Part shown: in pieces, positions 34,727 through 44,734 of the stretch
Layout of the letters: each line of letters opens with the position of its first letter
How positions within the stretch are numbered: position 1 is the first letter of the stretch
DNA from: Jacaranda mimosifolia
Taxonomy: Eukaryota; Streptophyta; Magnoliopsida; Lamiales; Bignoniaceae
Assembly (NCBI GenBank): GCA_018894105.1
Contig: CM032131.1
Coordinates: forward strand, 17,899,578 to 17,963,577
Length of the DNA: 64,000 nucleotides
Direction of reading: 5' to 3'
Made by a program: the position numbers and the translations under genes
Notes under the pieces: model-generated
Database searches by the model: none
What the model was told of the DNA's origin: nothing
What the model saw: only the letters and a program-made list of their open reading frames with translations

Positions 34727-36231
34727 ATGGAATTTGTTGGGGCTTTTCTTGATGAAGAGTGGGAATCATTGAGCAGAATGTTTTCCTGTGGAGATAGCCC
34801 TGATTTATTGATGCCATCAACAGCTTTCTTGGCGAATGCTGATCAGAATGTGGCAGGAGGAGTTGATGAGATTGAGACTCGTTCATTTTTCCCCACTGAT
34901 GATGCTAATTTTGACACTAACTTTTACTCTGTTTCTCAAGAAAGTAGCAACACTAATAGTAGCAGTGAAATTGGGGGTGCCCTTTTCCCCAATCAAGCTA
35001 ATGATGTGGCTAACAACACATTTGAGTCCACAAGCTTTTATGCTATGGACTGCAACATTAATGATGTCTTAATGGTGCCGGTCTTTTCTGATGAGATGAT
35101 GGAAGAAGTTCTCCATTTGAAAGCAGAAGAAATGTGCAATTCCCAATTGGGCAATATGCCAGAAACTGGTGATTCTTCCAAGGGAATTCAGGTCAAGAGG
35201 AAGCTGTATGAAGCACCAGGAATTCAGACACAGGATAAGGCAGTACATGCTCCACAAGTCTCAGAGGAATATTATTCACCCCAAAGTCCTAAGAAAAAAT
35301 CCCGAGTTTCTAGAAATGTAAGTATAGCAACATTTGAGGTAGTTCTATTTTATCCACAAATGTTCAATCTTAAACATCATTTGATATCATGGATTGGCAT
35401 TACTTGATGCAGGCACCCAAAAACAAAAGGAAGACGAACAAGAAAGTTATCCAAGATAAGAATGACACCGAAGAAGAGATGAATGGTGGAGGAAATAGAC
35501 AAAGCTCAAGCAGCTGCAGCTCTGGGGATGAGTTTTCTAATGCTTCTCATCAAGAAATGAGTATTGGCGGGTCCACTTCTGAATCCAAAGGCTCAGCTTC
35601 TCTAAACTCCAACGGCAAAGCAAGAGCCAGCAGGGGTTCCGCGACTGATCCTCAAAGCCTTTATGCAAGAGTAAGAAAAGAAAAAAGAAAAAGAAAAAAC
35701 TTAAAAACTTGTCCTCTCTGTTACAAAAATTCTAAGTTTTTTTTTCCCCCATTTCTCAGAGAAGAAGAGAAAGAATTAATGAAAGACTGAGGATCTTGCA
35801 GAATCTTGTTCCTAATGGAACTAAGGTAGACTTTTATTTGGATATATATATATATATATATATCTTTCCGCTCTAATCCAAGAAGTTTTATGGTCTCATG
35901 TAACTGAAGAATTTTGCATTTGCTTCAGGTGGACATTAGCACAATGCTTGAAGAAGCGGTCCATTATGTGAAGTTTTTGCAGCTTCAAATCAAGGTAGAT
36001 TTTTGGTTATTTATCATCAAAACTATCAGATCGAACTTAGAATTTTATTATTTATTAAATGTGGACACAAACCTAAGTTTTTGTTTCTTTTATTTTATTT
36101 TATTTTATTTTATTTTTGTTTTGCAGTTACTGAGCTCTGATGATCTGTGGATGTATGCGCCCCTTGCCGACAATGGGATGGACATTGGCATTTATCAGAA
36201 GATTTCTCCTAATCTGTCCCCTAAAAACTAA
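34727..36231 (+). CDS. RSL4-like: bHLH transcription factor, RSL (ROOT HAIR DEFECTIVE SIX-LIKE) class II, RSL2/RSL4 type
   Basis: Five exons: 34727-35317, 35413-35670, 35760-35825, 35929-35994 and 36127-36231. All introns are GT-AG and in phase 0, giving 361 residues. The N-terminus MEFVGAFLDEEWESLSRMF is typical of the RSL2/RSL4 group. A Lys/Arg-rich stretch (SPKKKSRVSRN, APKNKRKTNKK) follows and may be a nuclear localisation signal. The bHLH region begins RGSATDPQSLYAR (exon 2), continues RRRERINERLRILQNLVPNG (exon 3) and VDISTMLEEAVHYVKFLQLQ (exon 4), and ends LLSSDDLWMYAPLADNGMDI (exon 5). The two 66-base exons split the HLH as expected for this family. Arabidopsis relatives drive root-hair growth downstream of RHD6/RSL1 and auxin. 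The ATG at 34727 is preferred because it follows the TATA box and begins the conserved N-terminus. No lesion was seen; the only apparently intact host gene here. Confidence 0.9.
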
Positions 36232-37128
36232 GCTGCTGATCATAATGCTGACTTGTAAACAGAGCAGGCTATTGATAATTGTAAACAGATCAGGCTATTG
36301 AAATTTCTATCATGAGAAGTAAATTTATTCTCATGCTTTTGTATAAACCAACAAAAAAAAAAAAAAAAGGAAAAGAAAAGAAAAGAATATATAAATGAAC
36401 AAAAAAAAAAAAGGAAAAAAGATTTTCTATGCACATTGTTGAGGAAAGTCCACTGCCAAAAACCCAAGATACGTGTGAATCTACTCAGCGTATACGTACA
36501 AAAATACGTACGTGAGCTGCTGTCCGCTGCATAATTGTACGTGTGCTTGAAAGGGTGCGGAATTTCGTGAAATAGAATCGAAGTGGTATAGTGAGAGACC
36601 CCTGATAGACGCCCAATTCTTTGAATGTACGCACACAAAAGTTTCATTTAAAAAAAGAGAAAAAAAATTGAAATCCCTTTGCAATTGCTTGTTATATATG
36701 TATTCTAGAAAATGTCCTCGGAAATATTAATGAAATTGATAATTTGTCACATTGATAGCATATAATATGTTGTTGCACTTGATCAGGACCTTGATGAAAG
36801 ATTTACCAAATTCTCAAGAAGAGTTTATAATTTGAGGAAAAAGAAAGAAGAAAAGTAGAAGCAAAAAGAATTTATGGGGAAGGAGGGCAGAGGAACAAAG
36901 AGAAGCAGAGAGGAGATTTTTTTATGCTGAAAAAACATCTGAGCTTTTTTGGTTTATTTTCTTCATTTAAAAGCAACATTCACAACTAATCTGGTGTTAA
37001 GAACCGTAATTCTTTGCTAACTGAAAGGAAATACGTGCCCAGGAGCTCAGGCGTCTCTCCTGCCAGCTTTAGTTTGTTTAGGACTTGGGAGAATATTCAC
37101 TCAAAACCATGTTCAACTCATTCAAACA
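36232..37128. other. 3' flank of the bHLH gene
   Basis: The first few hundred bases probably hold the 3' UTR. Poly-A and (AAAAG)n stretches lie at 36352-36420. No further gene seen. Confidence 0.5.
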
Positions 37129-37193
37129 GAGAAAATTACAGTTTTGGTCCTTTAACTATGATGACTTTTGATTTTAGTCCATTATTTTTTGAG

Positions 37194-37986
37194 ATAGGCC
37201 TGTAAATGTGTAGGGTATTACTTTACCCTCACCCATACCATAAAATACCCAAACAAAAATATATTATATTCTACCATACCCTAAAATACTCAAAAAGATG
37301 AGACCATAACCCTACCCTATATTCTATCTAACCCAAGACCCATTTGGTATAGTTTATTGGACTTATATTTTTAATGTATATACTAATTTTCTCAATATAT
37401 ACTAAAAATATTATTTGACATACGATAACAAAAAATAAAAAATAAAAAAAAGCTTTTTCTATATTTAATTTAATTTAACCATTAAATTTAAATTAGTTAA
37501 TCTTTATTTTCAATTTTTCATTCATTAATAAAATTTATATTAACAAAGTTTATTCATTAGCAAAATTAATTTTCCTAACTGTTTTTATAAACAATATTTA
37601 TTCCACTATTAATTTTATTGATGAAAAGTGTTCAACTATTGCTATTGTTATTCCAATTTTTTTTTTTAAATTACTATCCCAATATATTAACTTTATTAAT
37701 TTTATTAATTTAATTTATTTTTTAATGAAAAAAATTACTTAGTTGTTACTGTTCATTCACATATTTATAATTTTTATGTATAAAACATTTATCATTTATA
37801 TAAATTTGATTTTGGTATAGACAATATTTAGGTTCATAAATTAAATTTAAGTATAAAGTAATGGGTAATTTTTTGGTATAGATCCTACCCATACCTATTA
37901 CATTATCTTTAATAAGTACGGGTATGCATATGTATATGACATTTTGAGCTTGAGTAGGGTAACACCCCACCTATTTATAGGCCTAT
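37194..37986. mobile_element. MITE-like insertion in the left MULE TIR (793 bp)
   Basis: The ends are inverted repeats of about 28 bases: ATAGGCCTGTAAATGTGTAG on the left and ATAGGCCTATAAATAGGTGG on the right, read inverted. It interrupts a segment that is continuous in the right MULE TIR, which proves it is an insertion. The flanking 8-mers TTTTTGAG and TTTGTGAT agree only partly. hAT-like is possible. Confidence 0.68.
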
Positions 37987-38939
37987 TTTGTGATATGCAA
38001 AATTGGTCCGTCAACTGGTCAAAATTTGGCATAATGAGTTCAATTTTTTATAAATTTAGTCCTTTGGACACCAAAATTTGAAATCAAGCCCGAACCATGC
38101 GGATTCATTTTCAATTGGGCTCAACTTGTGCCAAATTGGATTAAAAAAAGCCAACTAATCAACACATTGGTGATCCATGTGGATAAGCATATGAGAGATA
38201 AAATAAACAGAAATAATAAAATAAATAAAGAGAGAAAATATCTGATAAGCCCTAAATAGTAACGAGAGAGGAGAGAGAAAACAAAAAATTCAACCCCACG
38301 AAACAGAGGACACAGAGAAAGAAGGGAACCCTAGTTGTGCGAGAGAGAAAATTTTATAAAAATCTAAAACCTCACTTGCATAATCCGAGTATTTTTTGAA
38401 AAAGTAGTGAGTAGGAGAAGATGGTGCAAATTCGCTCATCTAGAAACGCCCATTTGCCACGACCTTCGTATATTAAGTTTTTTAAACACTGATTGTTTAG
38501 TTATTTTTGCATTTTTCTTGTCAAAAGATTCTTGTTGGTTTTTTGTGTGTTGTGCTTAAAAATTTCTTTAAGAATCTGGACCTAAAATTTGAGTTGAAAA
38601 TGAGAGTTAATATGTGTGGTCCCATGTGTTCTATCTTTATTCTTCTGAACTTGAAAGAATTTAGGTCATAACTTTTCTTTTAGAATTTTTCCTAATTTTG
38701 AAAGCTCTCTCATAGGTTGTTGAGGGTTTTATTATACTTTGACTTTCTGAAACCCTATATTTGTTGTGCTCCTGACTCTGTACATAGTGGTCCCTTTGAG
38801 TGCCTTTTTCATTTTTTTTATTTTATATTTTTTTCTATGTATATTGACTTATTGTTCATATTTTGTAATTATTCTAACTCATTTTCCCCCATTTTTTATA
38901 TTGTTGTTTTGCACGCGTTGGTGCTCATCGCTAGACTCT

Positions 38940-39440
38940 GGTAATATAACAGTCTTGTTGCATTATGGAGGTGAGTGTACTTCACTCCCTGAATGTCATT
39001 ACATTGGTAGGCATGTTGCAAAATTTGATTTTTTTTTTCCTTTTTTTTATTGATGTGTTGAATATGAGAAATTTGAACTGTTTGTGTGATCGTTTGGGGC
39101 TAAGTAAACCTAGGAAATTTTACTATCAATTGAGAAACAAATAGAATATACTTAGTGATGAAAAAGACCTTAAATCCCTCTGTGAAGCTTTTGTTGAAGA
39201 TAAAGAAACACTATTTGATTGTGTTACTAAGTCTTAATTCATTGAGGGTAAGGTTGAGAGTGATGGTGGGGATGAACCTGAAATACAATCTAAACCATCA
39301 CAAATTAACATTGAAATTGAGCATGACCTTCTTACTGAAATGCAGCTTGACCCTCCTATTGATTTTGAACCTGACACTTAAACTGAAAAACAAGATGACA
39401 CTTATACTAAAAGTGATTCTTTTGTTATTTTGGGTATAAG
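38940..39440 (+). pseudogene. PB1-like N-terminal domain of a MULE transposase, remnant
   Basis: The plus strand gives VLLHYGGECTSLPECHYIGR (38952-39011), the start of the PB1-like domain that precedes MuDR-type transposases in plants. After a frameshift it continues as RNLNCLCDRLGLSKPRKFYY and DEKDLKSLCEAFVEDKETLF. An acidic linker with EIEHDLLTEMQLDPPIDFEP follows. Several in-frame stops are present. The catalytic part is absent, presumably lost with or before the LTR insertion at 39577. Confidence 0.62.
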
Positions 39441-39576
39441 AATGGGGATGAGAGTGAGGAGATGATGACTTTTCCTTTGGTTCCATTGTTGATATTGAAA
39501 CTAAGAGGGCTAGTATTCATGATAAGGGTGAGGGTGCCTCTCTGTAGCGTTGATGCCTAGTCTCTGATAACACCAC

Positions 39577-42500
39577 TGCAGCACCCCGCCCTGGAGGTGC
39601 TTGCTTTGGGTTGAGGTGCTATTTCGATCTTATTTATAATAATTCAAAAAAAGTATGCACCCTCAAAATATTCAATTTAAATAATTCCATAACAACCTAA
39701 AATACAACTCATTTCCACTTATTATTATATTCTGCTATAAAACATTCCACACGGGCTACAAAATCATCGTACCATTTTTATCACCACAACCCATATTTAC
39801 ATAATATTTACATTGAAAGTAACTAAATTCAAACTTAACATCCCTAAGCTAACATAACAGGTCATATACATATGTACAACTAACTACTTGCTTCTACAGT
39901 TATATAAACTACATACAATCATGAATGGCATGACTGCTGCTCCTCAATTCCTATATGGGAAAAAGAATTAAGACCATGAGTAGGTATAAGTCCTAAGGAC
40001 TTAGTGAGGGGAAATAATAGTTAGTTTAAGCATAAAAAAGATAAGAGAACTAACAAGTGTGTTGGTGAAGCCTAAATAAGATAAGATACATGAAAAGTGA
40101 TCAAATAAACCGAAGTTCATAAAAGAAGACAATAATAAAAGATGAGTTTAAACCTGTGATACACATAACAACTGGGACACAAAATTCCAGACAATAACAA
40201 GACATAAGCCAAATTTTGATAAGCTAAAATGAGCTGTTGGTAATCTTCAAGGTTATGACTCCTTAAAATATATCAAAAGGAGTTCCTTATTCCTCTATTT
40301 TTTGAGTGATCAGCTCAGCACAACAAACATATACACACACATGGCGTGGCCTCATCATGTCGATCCCTCGTTCATGAACAAATAACCCTCCAACTGCTAT
40401 AAGATAGGATCACTAGTGGATACTAGTCGGGAGACTAGTCACCGTCGGTCCATTTTGCCTAATCATCTTTTTGAGCTTTGTCCCATCTTTAAAACTCCCT
40501 AAAGGCATCCCAAAGGATATCAACAACAGTATTAGGAATTAAACAACAATGCTATGATCAAATAATAATCAACATAACAAAGTCAAGAAATAATCAGTCA
40601 ACTAGTCGACAAGACCGTTCCAACAACAGTGCAGTATAATAAGTTTAGAAAAGACAGAATAATCGATAAGATGTTTCAATGACAGTTCAAGAAGGTAAAA
40701 TCATTATCCACATATTCATTTGGCAAAGCCAAAGCATTCAAAAAAGTAATGTAATCATTAGAACTCAACAGAGAGACTCCAATGTCATGAAAGGTGTCGT
40801 CAAACCAGAGAGTGAACGAACAAACCGATAGTCACAAAAATGAATATATTCTTTTCCTAGAAAGAATACGAATTATAGCCTCACCTCAAGTCTTAAAGCC
40901 TTCCAAAAACCTCCTACTAGGTCAGGAATGCTTGGATCCTCGTTGCCTATTTCCAGTCAGAACGTGAAATGAGTATTAACATTACAGTATAACATTTACT
41001 AACAGTAATTACGATTATTTACTCGTTCTAGTTACACCAGCCCACCTATTCTTTTGATTACTGTCCTATCTTGGTCTTCGTATTGAAGTATTAGATATAC
41101 TGTCTATTTTCATGGTTATCTAATTCATGTTACTATATTCGCTACTCATTCATCTTGTTTAAACAATCAAGGTTTTCTCCCAAACCTAATTTATCATTTC
41201 GGCTTCCCAAGCCTGCTAATTCGGTCGAACCTCATCAATTAATATTTTATTGATTTGGGCTAATATTTTGTTTTCTTTATTAATATTTAAATTGATATTC
41301 TTGGCCCGTAACTAATAAATTTAGTACATATCTATAAATTTAATATATGTGTTTATAATATCCAAGCCTTATTGTTGTTTCACAATTTTGACTTTCCAAA
41401 TGCATCAATTAGCTTCATTAATAATAATTACTCTCTTAGTAGCAATTCAGGTCCACACATCGCTTACAATTAAAATCTTATTCAATCATTCAGTCCATAA
41501 TCCCCATAGAAGTTGCTCGAAATTCACCGGAGCCCCGTTCATTCACCACTGCTAGAACTTGGTTATGACAACACCAACCGATGTGCCTTTTCTCTCCTAA
41601 TAATAGCCCTCAATCAAGTTTTGGTTTTACCATTGTCCCTTCGGTCAATTAATCAAAAATCGCTACTATACCACCACCACTAAAGCCCCATTTCTTTTCC
41701 AATTACTCTTTCTCTGGTGACCAAATTCTCAAATTGAAGGTACATCACCTTCTACTCGTCGAGCCTATCATTTTCCCTTTGTTTATTTTTATCTTTAGCC
41801 AACGGTCCATGCAACACCAACACTATGGCCAAAGCCCCGTGACACCGTCCACCACCTCTTTCTAGTTCAATAACTTTCTCTTCAATAACCCAATTCATAA
41901 ATTGAAGCTACCATCATCTTTCTTCAGTCGAGCTCGTCACAATTTTCCCTTACTCGCAAGCTCTAGCCACCTAAGTAGTGAAATCCGCCACCACCGCAGC
42001 TCACCTCTATCAGCCATCAATTTCTCATCGTTTCGTTGATTGTTTCGAGGAGTTCTTAGTATATAATTGCTCACTGTGATGAGATGAATGTGTTAGTTGG
42101 ATTAAACTGGGGTACAGTGTGAGAGTACAATGGTAAGGGAAGGATGGGTTAGCTAGTGAGACTTAGATAAAATAGAGAGGGATATGTTTTTATAGTTTTG
42201 AACTTTTTAGAATTATAATTTAGCCCCAAATTTTTTTTCACCACTTGCAATCTAATCCAAGTACCCCTCTAGCACTTGCAATTCAATCTGCCAACCTTTG
42301 AGTGCCTCACATTCACCCCAAGCTTATCTTTTGCACCCTCAAATGTTCCTCCTTCCACACATTAGTCATCACTTAGTTTTCAATTTATACAATTAAGTCC
42401 TTTCTATTAATTTTCGGTCCCTATAATTTCCAACATCACACTAAGGCCATAATTAATTTATGTGCGATACATCTAAAGTTCGTTTTGAATTTAATATTAT

Positions 42501-42597
42501 AATTATTATTTTATTCTCATTAGCTCTCAACACTAGAATCCAATTTATTAAAATTTGAATTCTTTTAAGATTCCTACTTATAGATTAGGATGTTACA
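39577..42597 (-). repeat. ~3-kb LTR inserted in the MULE (solo LTR or LTR remnant)
   Basis: On the minus strand it begins TGTAACATCCTAATC at 42597 and ends GGGGTGCTGCA at 39577. It shares the block AGTCCTAAGGACTTAGTGAGG (near 39990) with the LTR at 44735-47490 (AGTCCAAAGGACTTAATGAGG), so both belong to related families. Just outside its end, GTGGTGTTATCAGAGAC resembles a primer site. No polypurine tract or target duplication was found, so whether it is a solo LTR is undecided. No coding content. Confidence 0.58.
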
Positions 42598-42879
42598 ATT
42601 AGTAACTTATTTAATTTGTGATCAAAATCTCTTGATAGAAAAATGATACAAAAACTTCAACACTTGCAATATATATACATATGCACATACAAACCAACTC
42701 ACATATTCTTGTCTCTCTTCTCATCATCTGTGGATTTCTTTTATGATTTGAAGAGAGCCCATGGGGTTACGGAGATGATTATAAGGAACAATTTCATCTA
42801 TTAAGCATGAATTCAACATTGATGAGTAAAAAAAGAACACACACAGAAAAGAAATTCCATATTGGGTTGTGAGGCTCGC

Positions 42880-43140
42880 TCTAAGGTATAGCTTTTTTGT
42901 GTCCCAACACATAAAACCAAAATGCGTGCAGATTAAACAATGGCACACGTGTTGGGGTGCAATTTTATTGTGCCCCAACGCACAAAATTGAAACAAGCTA
43001 GCAAGAAGATTGGCTAATGGCTCTCACATTATGGCGTAGCTTTCTTGCGCCCCACTTCGAGGTGCAACTTGTTTAGTGCCCAGATTGGGCATTGGCTATC
43101 GGGCTGGGATGTAGCTTTCTTGCGCCCCAGCACGGGGCGT
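42880..43140. repeat. Four degenerate repeats with an AGCTTTCTTGCGCCCCA core
   Basis: TATAGCTTTTTTGTGTCCCAACAC (about 42887), TGCAATTTTATTGTGCCCCAACGC (about 42957), CGTAGCTTTCTTGCGCCCCAC (about 43035) and TGTAGCTTTCTTGCGCCCCAGC (about 43111) recur every 70-78 bases inside the MULE. Purpose unknown. Confidence 0.5.
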
Positions 43141-43402
43141 CTTGCTTATAGGTACAACCAACAATAATTAAAAGATTAAGAAAGACAATGTAATTAAGGG
43201 TGTTCAATGAACCATGGGAAATTGGGGTAATAAAATGACATAAAATCATATTTCATTACCTTCAAATAAATTAAACACTTACAAAGAAACAACGCTTAAA
43301 AGCTAAAAAATTACATAAAAGACAAAGCCTTTCCAAATATTAGCATAAAGACAAAACCTAAAAACTAATTGAAAATGAATAGAGAAACCCTACAAAAATA
43401 GA

Positions 43403-43720
43403 TTATAATACAATAGTTGGCGTCTTCAAAATCTTTTTCCAAATACACTTTTTCAACTTTTCATTCTCAACCTCCAATACATTTATTCTACGGAGAAGAT
43501 CCAAAATGATACTTTTTGACCTTGCACACATCAGTAGATCAACCCATTCAAAGCAACCATAATAATTTGTCTAAAAAAAATTAAAAGTCATGAAAGAAAA
43601 GTCCCAACTACCCATAATGAAAACAGAAAAAGATTACGACTTACATTGTATCTTGGACACAACAGAAACCTTCTTTTGGATTTTGCTAGGTCCAATAAGT
43701 TTGCACCAAGCATCTCTCCC
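43403..43720 (-). pseudogene. GRF-type zinc-finger protein fragment carried by the MULE (two exons)
   Basis: On the minus strand one exon (about 43720-43645) ends AKSKRRFLLCPRYN. A 74-base GT-AG intron (43644-43571) follows. The second exon (43570-43403) gives TNYYGCFEWVDLLMCARSKS then LLRRINVLEVENEKLKKC before a stop. The R-RF--CP-Y...C-F-W-D and RAKxIIxxLLRRIN pattern is that of plant GRF-type zinc-finger proteins. The first Cys pair (C-x-C-G) upstream is not recognisable, so it is a 5'-decayed fragment. It sits antisense to the transposase remnant, next to the right TIR. Confidence 0.66.
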
Positions 43721-44162
43721 TACAAAAAGAGTTTGAAGGCATCCTCTAACATGTTAAGTCGCTTGAAGGTCGTGATTGCATTATTGGTTTGAAGGAATTA
43801 GAAAAGAAGAAGAAGAAATAGAGAAAACCTAAAGAAAATAAGGAAGAGAGAAATTCAGAAAGAAAAATGAGGAAGAGAGACAAAAATCAACTTTATTAAG
43901 CTAAATTGAGCCATCCACATGTTCCTTCCAATCTAAATGTTATGTGGCTTTTTTTTAATCCAACACGGCATTAGTTGAGCCCAATTGAAGATGAATTAGC
44001 ATGGTTCATGCTTGATTTCAAATTCCAAAGGACTAGATTTGCAAACAATTGGACTCAATGTGCTAAATTTTGTCGGCTAAAGGACAAATTCTACACACCC
44101 CAAAAGATCATAGATCAAAATCGAAAGTGTTCATAGTTAAAGGACCAAATTGCAATTTTCCC

Positions 44163-44734
44163 AATTTAAGTGACATCATGTGTGCTGAATCCCTCTTTAT
44201 TTTTCCAAATAAAAATTAAACTCTAATTGGTTACTAAAAGGGATGGTTAAACTAAAACGATGTCATTTTACGAAAGCATAAAAACTAAAAGAAAAAAAAA
44301 ACAGATAAGAGAAAAATATTTCTTTCTATCTTCTTTCTCCAACTTCAACAATGCAACATGGCTTTCCCTTTCTCTAAAGCTTGCCTACATTCCATTTGAG
44401 GAAACTATTTGATAATGATATAGTAATCTTCCCAAATCGTCTTCTTGTTTGGTAGATGTGCTCGTTGGACAAGTACTTGAGGAATATGTGCATTTTTCTC
44501 TTAGATTAGTCTAGCCAGAATAGTTGTTGGTTACAAGATTGCTTTCTCTTCTTTGTCAAAAGGTGGAAATGTGCTTGTAACTCGTTCTATGGAATCTTTC
44601 CTTCATTTCAAGAGTAAAGCATGAAAGACGGACTGCATCCTTGCTTCTGTTGGGAGCTAAAGTTTATAATTATCTACCTTACCTCTCTCCAAGAGACAGA
44701 ATGGAAATGCATATTCAGATCGATTCCACAGGGA
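44163..44734. other. Spacer between the MULE and the Gypsy LTR
   Basis: No gene or element recognised. The left boundary of the next LTR is uncertain and could lie anywhere between about 44640 and 44800. Confidence 0.4.

Larger units (their letters stand above)
37129..44162 (+). mobile_element. Mutator-like element (MULE) with ~270-bp terminal inverted repeats, heavily nested
   Basis: The left end (GAGAAAATTACAGTTTTGGTCC...) and right end (read inverted, GGGAAAATTGCAATTTGGTCC...) match over about 270 bases, excluding a 793-bp insertion in the left arm. Shared words include TTTGAAATCAAGC, AACCATGC, CAATTGGGCTCAACT and TTGGATTAAAAAAA. Inside are a PB1-like transposase remnant (plus strand), a ~3 kb LTR insertion and an antisense GRF zinc-finger fragment near the right TIR. 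The 9-base flanks (ATTCAAACA and AATTTAAGT) are not a clear target duplication. Most of the transposase, including the DDE core, is missing. Confidence 0.75.

Noticed and set aside
37120..44171. 9-bp target duplication of the MULE
   Set aside because: The flanks ATTCAAACA and AATTTAAGT agree too poorly to claim it.
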